Assembly (NCBI GenBank): GCA_033398695.1
Contig: CM065801.1
Coordinates: 9,610,001-9,674,000 of the forward strand
Direction of reading: 5' to 3'
Source of the DNA: Orobanche coerulescens
Taxonomy: Eukaryota; Streptophyta; Magnoliopsida; Lamiales; Orobanchaceae
DNA: 64,000 bases
Position 1 is the first letter of the stretch. The number at the start of each line of letters is the position of its first letter. The notes under the pieces are model-generated. The model was not told where the DNA came from. It saw only the letters and a list, made by a program, of their open reading frames with translations, and ran no database searches. The position numbers were made by a program, and so were the translations under genes. Below, in pieces: positions 21,425-31,567 of this stretch.

Positions 21425-23113
21425 TATTAGGAATATGCCCTCGAATTCTACTCAGGGGATGAGAGAGAAGGGGCATTGTACTTGTAATTATGGAATTATC
21501 AATAAAAGGCAATATGATTCATTCACTGTTTATTGTATTTCAAATGCATTCTTGATTTGGTAAATATTGAAGTGAAGTCCATGTAAATAAGAGCGAACAT
21601 TCCACTCTCGTTATCGAATAAGAAAAAAATGCACTGAAAGTGTTTAAAATTTATTTACATAAACCGTTCGCAAGTCGATAAACTTAAATGGGCATTGAGT
21701 TTTGCGTAAGACTTGTATAACTGATGCTAGGACGTATGCATGTCTTGATAGCATAGTTATAAGTATATTGGTGGGACCAGTATACTCGAACATGACTCAT
21801 ACTTGATTGAGTCACATGGTATTCACTCTTAGAGAGTCGATGACGAATCGAAAGGTTGTGATAGTATACGTGGACCTTTGAGTTGAGGGTTCAGTAAGAG
21901 ATGTGCCTGTGACATTTAATTTGTCATTAGAGTAGTTAGACTCATTTGCTTAATCGCTGGGTCAACCTCGAAGTGCGTACTATATGGGCAGGTAGCAGTC
22001 TTTACTGTACGCCAAGAAAGAATTCTATCTCCTGTTAGTGAGCATGCAAATGTCCTATACAGTTAATGACAAATAAGATCATAAGTCTTTGGCCAAATCA
22101 TTCTGATCTAGTCGTATTGGATACACTAGTAATCAGTCGGTCTTGATTTGCATTAACACATGTATAATGTCTAGTCAACAGTAGGGTTTGACCTAACCGT
22201 GACCCGAAGACTTGACCGGGACATCTGATGAAGGGTCTATAGGTATATGGTATTCACGACATAATGGTTCTGAAATGATCCCTTCATTCGTTCTTAGTCG
22301 GGATTTACAGTGCGGCCCGCTAGGCTGGCTAAGTGCTGCCCGCACTCATTGGTTCCTCCCAATGCCGGCTGAGACGGACTTACAGAGTCGCGCATCAGGA
22401 TCGTTTATGGATAAATATAAATTTATCATCTCACTATTAATATTAGATATTGGATATCTAATTATGATTTATTGGATAAATCAAATAGCGGTCTTATGAA
22501 TTGAAATTAAGTTACTGGGTAGTTAATTTAATTCATAAATAATATTTCTTAGAGAATTATATTTGTATTTGATATAATTAATTAATTGGATTAATCAATC
22601 AGTATAAATACATTGGAGATAAAATGGAGTGTATTTAACGGAGTTGTTAGATGAACGTCCGGTACACGAGCTGAGTGACTCGGTCCGTTTCCTACCATTT
22701 TCCTCATGGGGCCGCCCCACCTCTCTCTCTTGTATTGGTGTGGTTTTGTTTAATAATGATATCTCACCATAATTTGTTCAACTATTTATGCCAAATGCAT
22801 GTTATATGGTGGGATCACATGGCTTGGTCTTATGATGTATATATTATACATATCACACCACTCCAGAAATAAAGAAATCAACACACACCATCTTAAGATA
22901 GAGGGAGAGGAAATATTTTTTCTTTATTTTTGTTCATCATCTTTGAGGTGAAATACAAACAAGAAAAATAGAGAGAAAAATTCCTATAGTGATTTCTAGC
23001 CGGGTTCCATCAAGAACGGATTGCTGTAGATTTTTCCGGTCAAGTTCTGACGCATGTAAAATAGAGATATCGTGCTTTCGGTGTTTGGGACAAACGGATT
23101 TCGTTTTAGTGCT
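21425..23113 (+). repeat. 5' LTR of D, 3' end lost
   Basis: Begins TATTAGGAATATGCC (TG changed to TA compared with the 3' copy TGTTAGG). It aligns with the 3' LTR down to about 23113 (GTTTGGGAC, TTTCG, GTGCT), after which the two differ completely. The last roughly 180 bp and the PBS expected after them are not found. No palindromic array of the Tekay type. Confidence 0.8.
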
Positions 23114-24680
23114 CCTGTTCAATGATACCGTATATACGATTATATGTGCATTTTGAATGCTTTTGGATGATTTTTTTGATTTAATATCATTATTGGTATA
23201 ATCGGAGATATATAATTATTCATTGTAATTTTTATATGTTTTGGAAACGAGCCGAAAAATGAGAAAACGGGACTGCCGGTAGTGCTGCCGGCACCTGCTG
23301 TCCAGGCCGTCGAGACGGCCGAGGGTGGCCGAGCCACATGGCTGTCGGATTTTTTGCCCGATTTTGAATCGGGCCGCGGGCTGGGCTTTCGTTGAAATTA
23401 TTTCCCGAAATTTAAATTTAATTTAATTTGACTCAAATAAATATTTGGAATATTTTGTTAAAGGAAAATAAATTAAATGAGAATATTATTTTGGCCGAAT
23501 TACTTCGAATGAATTAAAATGACGATTATAAGTATTAATTGGATTAATACCATTAGAACTGAATAGATTAATTTTTATATTAATTGGATTAATATATTAA
23601 TTGATTGTTTAATTTTAATGCTATTTAATATTAATTAGATTAATATTGTAAAAAATGATTGGATTAATTTTCATTGTTGTTACATATTGTATGAAATGCC
23701 TTATGTGATGGTGATATACTCATGGACTTAGTTTTTGATTTGTTCGATTTGATTGGGTTGTAAAGGCCGTTTTGAGCCTATTTATTTTTACTAGAAAATT
23801 TGTATAATAGGATGGTTTTTCAATGATGTAATCATTTTTTGGCTATGACGAAGATCGAAGACAACTGACCGAGAAGACGAAGAATCGAGACTGTTTTTTT
23901 TCTTTATTGGGTCATTCGCTTGGCTCAGTACTTAGGAAAAGGTCCATGAGCTATATGCTGGTAGTAACTAGGTTGCTACTTACTGTTTTTCATTTTGAAT
24001 GATTGACAAACACAAACACGCTTATAAATGACTTAATATTCAAAGTGTAACATTAATCACGAAATTCTCCCGACATACAAACAGACTAAGTTTGAAAAAG
24101 GTTACGAGGTTTCCTACCCTCTATCAAACTCGTATAAAATTGATACCCGAGCCGGTGTGCTATGCTTCCAAGTTATCGGGGTAGGACATTTGGTAGAGGT
24201 TGATAAATTCTTGAGTGCATTATATGCTTTCGGTTGGTGATAGATTTCGCCCCTAGAAACCTGATAGGTTGCCGGGCAAGATTCAATAGTCAGACTGATA
24301 GACGTTGATGGTCAAGTGCTTAGATAGTCTGGATTGCCAAGAAACTTGATAGGTTGAGGGCATGAAGACTAGGGGTAAAAGAAGATCGAATCATCCGTTG
24401 GCCGGGTTGGTGTTGGACACCACTTTACAGAAATTAATAGGCAAGAAACCTGACAGGTTGCATCTGTTAAATTTTGTAAAGAACTCGATCACCACTAAGA
24501 AGTCGATCTAACCATGACTTCCGTGTTATAACATGTGAGTGTCTAATTCCGATAAAATTAGTGGGAGCCGAAACAAGAATTATACAAGCCCTTAAATTAT
24601 ATACTCGGTCATAATAAAATAAGTCACTAATTCAATCTTGTCTAAATCAATGCAGAAAAACGAAACTATATCTCTCTAAA
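23114..24680 (+). other. Non-coding stretch between D 5' LTR and gag
   Basis: No ORF of note. An AT-rich middle part (23390-23700) is preceded by a GC-rich block with GCCGTCGAGACGGC-type inverted repeats (about 23270-23340). From 24258 it has three copies of the 13-bp palindrome AACCTGATAGGTT or one-base variants (24258, 24343, 24447). It may be the D leader, or unrelated DNA that replaced the LTR end and PBS. Confidence 0.5.
24258..24459. repeat. Three AACCTGATAGGTT palindromes upstream of D gag
   Basis: Starts at 24258 (perfect), 24343 (one change) and 24447 (one change), each inside AAGAAACYTGAYAGGTTG. Steps are 85 and 104 bp, so this is not tightly phased. Confidence 0.7.
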
Positions 24681-25420
24681 ATGGCAAAGAACCAACTTGC
24701 TATACTACTTGAAAAGAATCTCCTAACTGACCCAACTTCGTTGACTGGTTATGGAACCTGATGATTGTACTCATAATGGAGTCTCTGGGATACATATTGG
24801 AGGCGGACATTCCACCGACTCCAGTCCGGACTAGGGGTAATCAGGAAGAAATTGACGTCCATGAAAAATGGGTCAAGGATGATGTGCTGGTCCGTGGCTT
24901 TATTATGGCTCAATGACTAATGAGCTGCAGAGAGCGCACGAGAAAATGACTTATGATATGCAGATTCTCGCACACTTGACCTAGCTTTATGGAGAGCACA
25001 GTAGGACTGCTAGATATGAGATATCGAAGCAGATATTTAGTGCTAGGATGAAGGAAGGGGAGAAAGTGGGAGACCACATCCTCAAGATGATATCTATATT
25101 GAAAGGCTCGAGGTGCTCAACTTTTACATGGATTTATCCATCCACATGGATTCTGGATTCAAGTGCTACTTCTCATATTTGTACTATGAATCAGGATATG
25201 GAATGAAGTAGGCAGCTTGAAGCTGGGGAAGTGATGGTCACTGTCAGAAGCGGACAAGTGTTGAGGCAACCGATATGGGATCACTCCTACTGGGTTTGGA
25301 ATCTGGTTTTATTTTGATGTTAGATGAAGTACTGGTTTTTCCCAAGGGGCATAAAAATATTGTATCCATTCCAGTCTTGGACTGAAAAGCATTTTCTTTC
25401 TTCATTGGCAATGGTAGTTG
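24681..25420 (+). pseudogene. Element D gag and protease remnant
   Basis: ATG at 24681 opens AKNQLAILLEKNLLTDP, a copia gag start, ended by a stop after 25 codons. Further gag pieces follow (MTNELQRAHEKMTYDMQILAHL, LYGEHSRTARYEISKQIFSARMK). Most of the gag C-terminus, including the zinc knuckle, is missing: the sequence passes at about 25120 straight to the protease segment WILDSSATSHIC. There the active-site glycine is serine (DSS for DSG). Several stops. Confidence 0.78.
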
Positions 25421-25442
25421 TACAATTTATTTTTGAAATAAA

Positions 25443-26730
25443 TTGGTTGGCACAACTACATTGTTGAATGATTTATATCATCTGAACTTACCAAACATAT
25501 CATCAGTGAACACTATAACTAGGAAATGTGGCATGCATGATACTAATCAAGCTCTTAAGTGGCACCTTAGACTTGGTCACGTTGGTCAGACCAAGGTTCA
25601 CAAAATGGAGAAAGATGGACTTTTAAGTACATTAGGTGAAGAACTCTATCCAACTTGTGAATCCTGCCTTAGAGGCAAGATGACTAAGTCCCCCCGTCAC
25701 ATGGACATTTGAAAGGACTGCTGAGAAACTTGGGTTGATACATACCGATGTTTGTGGTGCTTTGAAAGCAGTCGGAGATGGATATCAATATTTTATAATG
25801 TTCACAGATGATCATACTAGGTATGGGATTGTGTACTTGATAAAACATAAATCCGAAGCCTTTACTAAATTCAAGGAATTTAAGGCCCTAGTTGAAAAAC
25901 AGACTGGATGTCATATCAAAACACTTCGATCGGACCGAGGTGGCGAATATATGAGCATAGAGTTTGATGAGTTCCTAAAGGAACATGGAATAGTTTCACA
26001 ATTCACGCTGCCAGTAACCCCACAGTTAAATGGTGTTTCAGAAAGGAGAAATCGGACTTTATTGTACATGATCCGCCCCATGTTGAATTACACCGATTTA
26101 CCAATTTACCTATAGGGGTACGCCTTACTTACCGTTGCCTATATCCTTAATAGATGTCCTTCCAAATCCGTTCCTATCACTCCGCATGAGATGTGGAAGG
26201 GTAAGAAACCAAGTCTTAATCACATAAGAAATTGGGGATGTCCAGCCTATGTCAAGAAGGCTAAGGTGGACAAACTAGAAGCGAGGTCCGTCAAGGTATG
26301 TTTCATTGGATACCCAGAGGACTCGATGGGTTATCTATTATACATGCCAGAAGACCATATGGTCGTTGTGGCTTTACAAGCACACTTACTTGAGGAAGAA
26401 TTCATTCAGGAAGGTGGCTCGGGTAGAAATGTCTCTTTGAAAGAGCATAATGAAAGTCCTGAGGAGACATCTGATCAGGGATCACGAACCGAACTTATTG
26501 TAATACATACTTCACTTCGAAGGTCTGATAGGATGTATCACTTACCTGAGAGGTATGGCTACATACATGTCGAGGAACTGGGTCTCCATGATGTACCTAA
26601 TAGCCGTGAGGACGACCCTGTCACCTATGACCAAGAGATAATGTATATGGACTCCAATAAATGGCAAGAAGCTATGGAAGCTGATATAGACTCGATGCAT
26701 GCCAATCAGGCCTGGACTCTAGTAGATTAA
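25443..26730 (+). pseudogene. Element D integrase
   Basis: Pre-integrase HHCC part at 25443-25712 (WHLRLGH, CESCLRGK). The core at 25735-26115 has HTDVCG aspartate, RSDRGGEY aspartate and the glutamate in NGVSERRNR. A TAG/stop at about 26113 splits it from the C-terminal part 26191-26730, which has NWGCPAYVKK, the FIGYPE motif and the linker to RT (SNKWQEAMEADIDSMHANQAWTLVD). The catalytic residues are all present, but the frame is broken three times. Confidence 0.85.
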
Positions 26731-27082
26731 CTAACTGGCATGAACCACATTAGAAGTAAATGGATCTATAAGAGAAACACTGATGGAGATGGCAAGGTTG
26801 ACGCCTATAAGGCCAGGCTTGTGGCAAAGAGTTATACCCAAAGGGAAGGGATCGATTATCATGATACCTTCTCGCCCGTAGATGATCAAGTCGATTCGCA
26901 TGATGATTGCCATTGCTGCCCATTACGATTATGAAATATGGCAAATGGACGTCAAAACGGCTTTTCTAAATGGGTACTTCGAGGAGGAAATCTATATGGA
27001 ACAGCCTAGGGTTTTGTGTCCAAAGCTAATATTCATAAGGTGTGTAAGCTGCAACGAGCCATTTCTGGGCTGAAGCAAGCTT
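26731..27082 (+). pseudogene. Element D reverse transcriptase, N-terminal part
   Basis: [24 protein letters not shown] and [15 protein letters not shown] are copia RT block signatures. A frameshift near 26880 leads to IWQMDVKTAFLNGYFEEEIYM with the first RT aspartate. Then SGLKQA ends at the Y insertion, whose target duplication is AGCTT (27078-27082). Confidence 0.85.
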
Positions 27083-27459
27083 TGATAAGTGTCAGTTTTG
27101 TACACTTATCCATGGTTTGTATCGATAAAATTCACCCATAATTGAGCTAGTCTACTCGTTTTTTGCTTTTAATTAATTAGTTTTAATAATTTTATTTTTA
27201 TCGGATGATGATCGGATTAAATAACTAATTTACTCAAGAAATAACATGTTTATTAAATATTCTATTTGTTGCATTTTGATATATTCATGTTGTAGGGCTT
27301 TCCGAGACGAATTCGGCAGTCTTTCCGGATTCAAAATCAGAGTTATATATCAAAAGTTATCATCCGAAGAAGATTTGGGGGCAAAAACGCAAAGTCTGAG
27401 AAATTCTGGGCTGAAAACGTAACTATCAAAACATCTAGTGAGCAATTTTACGAAGCTAA

Positions 27460-27539
27460 GTTACGGCCGTAACTACAGAATGTTACGGCCGTAAGTCACC
27501 CTAGTTACGGCCGTAACTCCTGAATGTTACGGCCATAAC
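27460..27539. repeat. GTTACGGCCGTAAC array in Y LTR, exact 22-bp pitch
   Basis: Four 14-bp palindromes start at 27460, 27482, 27504 and 27526, each exactly 22 bp apart; the second and fourth have one change. The 3' LTR has the same four at 41251, 41273, 41295 and 41317, again at 22 bp. Confidence 0.95.
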
Positions 27540-27666
27540 TCTTGACAGATTGTTATGATTTGTTTAATTTTTTATACTTTTTGTGTATTATTGAGGGGAT
27601 GGCTGGCATTGATCCGATCTATTGTAATAATGCTGGAGTTTTGGAGCTATTAGATGACTTTAGGTG

Positions 27667-27674
27667 TATAAATA
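27667..27674 (+). promoter_or_regulatory. Putative TATA box of Y LTR
   Basis: TATAAATA, 128 bp after the palindrome array, repeated in the 3' LTR near 41459. Confidence 0.6.
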
Positions 27675-28675
27675 GACCCCTTAGATCCTTCATCATTCAT
27701 CATTCATCTTATAATTTTCCATTTTTTGTAAACTTTTCTTTTTGTGTGAAGAACACACTTGTGTTCTTGAGTGATATTTGTAAGTGTGGTATAGCATATG
27801 TTGTTCAGAGAGTTTATTGCTTCTATCTCCTTTATCTACTAAGGGAGTTAGGATCAATTCTTTCTCTTGATTCAACTAATAATGACCACCAAAGCTTGTA
27901 ATATGTATAATAAACCCTTCATGGGCTAAGTAACCTTTAGTTGGGATTATAAACAAGGTTAGTCATGTTATTTATGTTTGTATAAAAGATCTATTGTGAA
28001 TTACTTATTATTGTGTGTGATTTTCATTGTTTTAATAATCTTTATTTATTTGGCAAATAAATGACGATATTTATGGTCTTCATATGTTTCGAAAGAAAAT
28101 ATGTTTGATTAGATCAAATGATCTTCACTCTAAGTTGTTCTAGGGGATAGAAATATACCTCTAGTCCTTAGATGATTCTTTGAGTTATTTTCATAAATCC
28201 TAATGCTATGTATTGAAGCCAATCAACATAGAAATATAGTGGATTGATTCAATATGTAAGGGGCGTTTTATAGTTCGAAAGAGAAACCATCTTTTTAAGG
28301 AAAATCGAATCTACACAACATAATAAGTAAATTCATATTATGATCTCCTATACATCTTTTATAACTAATGACGAACTAAGTTTGTAATCCCAACTATTTC
28401 ATTTTATCGTTTAATCAATCTATTATTATTGCAATATTTTTATTTCCTTAAAATATTAGAACTATTATTGCATTTTCTTTGCAATTATTAAACCAAACTT
28501 TTTAATTGTGTGTTTCACTCATTTTAGTATCTATAAAAATAGACTAATAGTGTATAATTCAAATTATAACCAAACTTCCTTGTGGGATCGATAAACCGGA
28601 CTCAAAAAGTCCACTTTACTACTTGATACGATATCGTGCACTTGCGATAGTTACACTAACAAAGTGTCAAGTTTT

Positions 28676-28693
28676 TGGCGCCGTTGCCGGGGA
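28676..28693 (+). other. Primer-binding site of Y (tRNA-Asp)
   Basis: TGGCGCCGTTGCCGGGGA, six bases after the LTR end, is complementary to the 3' end of plant tRNA-Asp over all 18 bases. This PBS is typical of the Athila clade. Confidence 0.92.
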
Positions 28694-28912
28694 AGTATAA
28701 GTTATATTTGAAATCTTACATTGTAAACTATTTTTATAAGTACAAATTTCTCGATATTGTAACTTAGTACTCAATTGTGTTTGTCCGGTCAAGTGGCGGA
28801 TAACGGTACTCCGTGACTATTAAAGTCGGATTTTTCAGTTTCCCACAACAACTGATATTTGTAGATATTTTCTTCAATTCTTTTCATTGTCTTTTTATTT
28901 ATTTTTTTTATC

Positions 28913-29458
28913 ATGGAAGAAACTTTGTATAAAATTGAAAAAAGATTCCCCTTTCTAAGCAAAAATGCAATTTTAAAAATTTACAAGACAAGGCTTGAAA
29001 GGATGAGGTTGCTTATGAATAAAAGCATACCTTTTGACATAAGATTCATAATTGAAGCCAAAGTAAGAATAGAGGGTGAATTCACAGAAACACCGACTAG
29101 ATTTTTACCAGGGCTTGGAAAACGTTCATATGCGAAGAATCGACGAGCAAAGATGATAGCCGTTTGTTATAAATGTGCTAGATGGAACTGTAATTTAAAA
29201 TGTCGATCTTTAGGAATTCCATCTACAAACAGAGAAGATAAAATTCAGTTCATTAAGGATGGTCTGAATAAAGAGAATTTAGATAATATCGAAATTTCTC
29301 TTGACACGCATCCTAGTGGACTCGTACATTATGGAATTCGATGTTTGTGGAATAAATTCAAACCAGAATATGAACAACGTCTTGTGAATCTGACGTTAAA
29401 AGACCCTGTTTGCCAATTTGTAAGAAAATTGGATGGGAAGCTTCTCCCCGACTCATAG
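28913..29458 (+). CDS. Unrecognised 181-aa ORF in the gag position of Y
   Basis: Intact frame, ATG at 28913, 220 bp after the PBS, so it would be the first ORF on the element RNA. I do not recognise it. Visible features: a mostly charged N-terminal half, a basic run KRSYAKNRRAK at 70-80, then C85, C88, C93 and C97 in the pattern CX2CX4CX3C, and a C-terminal half with further cysteines. A basic stretch joined to a cysteine cluster suggests a nucleic-acid-binding protein. The arrangement faintly resembles the cysteine-rich nucleic-acid-binding proteins of carlaviruses, but that is a low-confidence impression. It is not a CCHC gag knuckle. It is in the same frame register as the LOG copy downstream, with stops between. 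Confidence 0.55.
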   Translation: MEETLYKIEKRFPFLSKNAILKIYKTRLERMRLLMNKSIPFDIRFIIEAKVRIEGEFTETPTRFLPGLGKRSYAKNRRAKMIAVCYKCARWNCNLKCRSLGIPSTNREDKIQFIKDGLNKENLDNIEISLDTHPSGLVHYGIRCLWNKFKPEYEQRLVNLTLKDPVCQFVRKLDGKLLPDS

Positions 29459-29773
29459 AAGGCGTTTAGGCCGTTTTTGAACGTAAAATCAGAGGAAGAT
29501 GTGAGCCACAATCACAACTACTATACATACGCGTAAGTATCTTTTATTTTTGTCGTGTGATGAGATTTTCTGAATAAAAAAAATGTGATACGCGATAAAT
29601 GCTTTCATTATTCTATTGAGTAGTTGAAGCGCAATCAAACGCAATCAAAAACTTGTTAAACAATTTTTACCTTCTTTTTCTTCTATAAATAAACATTGTA
29701 CTTGTTTCTTTCATTCATCCCTCAAACTTGCACTTTTCACTGTTTCTCTCTAAAAAAATTTTTCTTTTCAAAA
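29459..29773 (+). other. Spacer between the 181-aa ORF and the LOG copy, with promoter-like sequence
   Basis: AT-rich. Contains a good splice-donor-like CGCGTAAGTATC at about 29529, a TATA box at about 29685 (CTATAAATAAACA) and a pyrimidine-rich leader-like stretch up to the LOG ATG. Confidence 0.5.
29683..29694 (+). promoter_or_regulatory. TATA-like box about 90 bp upstream of the LOG start
   Basis: TCTATAAATAAA, followed at 29700-29770 by a C/T-rich stretch like a plant 5' leader. It could be an internal promoter for the captured gene, separate from the LTR promoter. Confidence 0.4.
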
Positions 29774-30398
29774 ATGGAGTCATCATCTTCAACAAAAAAA
29801 TTTAGCACAGTCTGCATTTTTGGTGGAGCTAGTTATGAAAAAGAGGCATGCTTTACTGAAGCAGCCCACAACTTGGGTCGTACCTTAGGAGAAAAATGCA
29901 TTCATGTAGTTTACGGAGGAGGAAGTCTAGGATTAATGGGACGAGTCATTTACGCCTATATGGAAGGAGTAAGAGTGTTGGGAATAATCCCAAAACCTCA
30001 TTTGAAAGTAAAATTACCGGGTCAACTATTGGAGATGAGTTTAGATCTGTAAATATGCAAGATCGCATAACTCACATGATAAATAATTCTGGCGCCTTTA
30101 TCACCCTTCCCGGTGGTTTTGGCACCCTTGAGGAACTTTTTCATGTGGTTACCAGAGCCCAGCTAAATGTTCATCAAAAACCAATAGGTGTGCTTAATGT
30201 CAATGGTTTCTTTGATGGTTTACTGTCTTTCATCGAATACTCTGCTGAAAAGGGTTTTATTTCCGAGCGTGCTAAAGAATCATAGTCGTTGCAACAATAC
30301 CAGAAGAACTAATCAAAAAACTCAATGAATTTATTCCTCAACCAGATTCAACTCTAGCTAAAATTGTCTGGATGGAAGATTTTACCGTGAGAAAATGA
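29774..30398 (+). pseudogene. LOG: LOG-like cytokinin riboside 5'-monophosphate phosphoribohydrolase, captured intronless copy
   Basis: LOG enzymes release active cytokinin bases from their ribotides in the cytosol. The first frame (29774-30052) has VCIFGGAS near residue 13 (family members usually have a cysteine where the first Gly is) and YGGGSLGLMG at 47-56. A 1-base loss near 30016-30022 moves to a second frame with MQDRITHM (the conserved Arg) and the signature PGGFGTLEE at 30109-30135. A second 1-base loss near 30273-30280, also in an A-rich run, moves to a third frame ending with TGA at 30396-30398. The total is about 208 codons, the usual LOG length. Plant LOG genes normally have several introns; none is visible, so capture through an RNA copy is likely. 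Both breaks are in A-rich runs, so an intact source copy is plausible. Confidence 0.85.
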
Positions 30399-30830
30399 AA
30401 AGTGGATTCATTCCTCTCCCTTTGATATCCCATGTCGGATCTCTTTTATTTTTACTTTCTGTCGTGTGTAATAATCGTGGTAAATGGTGGCAGCTTAAGG
30501 AGTTTCTTCTTGATCTCTTGACGCGCATCTATTCGCGATTTATGTATTGTTATTTTATTACTGTAATTTTTATTGTGTGTTTTTTTTATAATAGCATTGA
30601 TGGCAGCGTAAGGCGACTCTTCGGACTTTCTTGATGCGCATCTTAAAAATTATGTTATACTTACGAGTATATTTTATTTTCTTTTGTTGCGTGCCTCGTA
30701 TATTTATTCTCTTGCAGATTCTAAAAGGCGTTAGCTCAAACATCAACTTTCTTAACAGGGAGTATTCTGCTTTTTCTACATTGCTTTTTTATTTTATTTT
30801 ATTTTTAAAAACTGAGGACAATTTTATTTT

Positions 30831-30845
30831 CAAGTTTGGGGGTGA
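30831..30845 (+). other. Internal PPT-like sequence of Y
   Basis: CAAGTTTGGGGGTGA is identical over 14 bases to the 3' PPT of Y at 32011-32024, but lies 1.2 kb upstream of the LTR. Element A has a similar sequence between pol and its envelope-like ORF. Confidence 0.6.
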
Positions 30846-30922
30846 TTTGTTTTATTATTTTGGTGTGTTGTAATTTTGGTATGTTTTGATTGATTTGGTT
30901 ATTTGCCTTAATTTTTTTGGTG

Positions 30923-30948
30923 TATATATATATATATATATATATATT
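30923..30948. repeat. (TA)n microsatellite
   Basis: About 13 uninterrupted TA units in the Y interior. Confidence 0.9.
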
Positions 30949-31268
30949 TATAGTATTTTGATTTTTGAGATTTCTAGATCTGGCCATAACACCAATAAAT
31001 TAGCTATATACAAGCTTCTAAAATCGTTTTAACCGGTAAAAAAATTATTTGTATATTCCAAAATTTTTTTTGAGCCTTAATCTCTCTTTCCAAGCCTTGT
31101 AATTATCATATAAAATCGAGTCATTTGTTACCTTGAGAAAAGAAGAATCAGTCGGTTGATGAAAAATAGAACTGAAATTTACTTAATTTGTGGAGTTTTT
31201 GATTTTTCATGCTTAACTAAAAAATGATTTTCTGTAAAAATTCTATTCCCTAAAAAAAAGAAGTCATT

Positions 31269-31567
31269 GGTGAAAAGAGCTACACGTTAGCAAATAACGG
31301 TGTGAAAGCTATCATCTAATAAAAAAAATGACAAAAAGGAGAAGTGTTGAGCAGCAACAGCTGCCTAATTTTGGGGGTCTTAAATTTTGCGAAAAATAAA
31401 GGACTAACCATTGTTGGTGCGTAGCTGCCGTCTCAGAAAAATTGGTGAAAAGAGCTACACGTTAGCAAATAACGGTGTGAAAGCTATCACCTTTTAAAAA
31501 AAATGAGATAGAAATTGTTTTAGTGAAAAGAGCTACACGTTAGCAAATAACGGTGTGAACGCTATCA
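31269..31567 (+). repeat. Three copies of a 45-bp repeat in Y
   Basis: GTGAAAAGAGCTACACGTTA followed by GCAAATAACGGTGTGAA and GCTATCA, at about 31269-31314, 31444-31489 and 31523-31567. Starts are about 175 and 79 bp apart and the core is nearly invariant, while the spacers differ. Confidence 0.85.

Larger units (their letters stand above)
27083..28669 (+). repeat. 5' LTR of Y
   Basis: TGATAAGTGTCA to AAAGTGTCA, 1587 bp. Contains the four-copy GTTACGGCCGTAAC array (27460-27539) and a TATA box at 27667-27674. A 119-codon open stretch at 27542-27901 has no family resemblance and recurs in the 3' LTR (41333-41692); I treat it as chance. Confidence 0.92.

Noticed and set aside
22212..22499. 95-codon ORF in D LTR, repeated at 47128-47415
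   Set aside because: Same reason: LTR duplication, no recognisable protein.
27542..27901. 119-codon ORF in Y LTR, repeated at 41333-41692
   Set aside because: It recurs only because the LTR recurs, lies across the TATA region and has no family resemblance or codon character.
27083..28669. Autonomous Athila element with gag-pol hidden in Y
   Set aside because: The interior is only 3.4 kb and has no RT, protease or integrase signature.
29774..30398. A resident functional host LOG gene
   Set aside because: It lies between Y LTRs with target duplication outside them, has no introns and has two frameshifts, so it is a captured copy.
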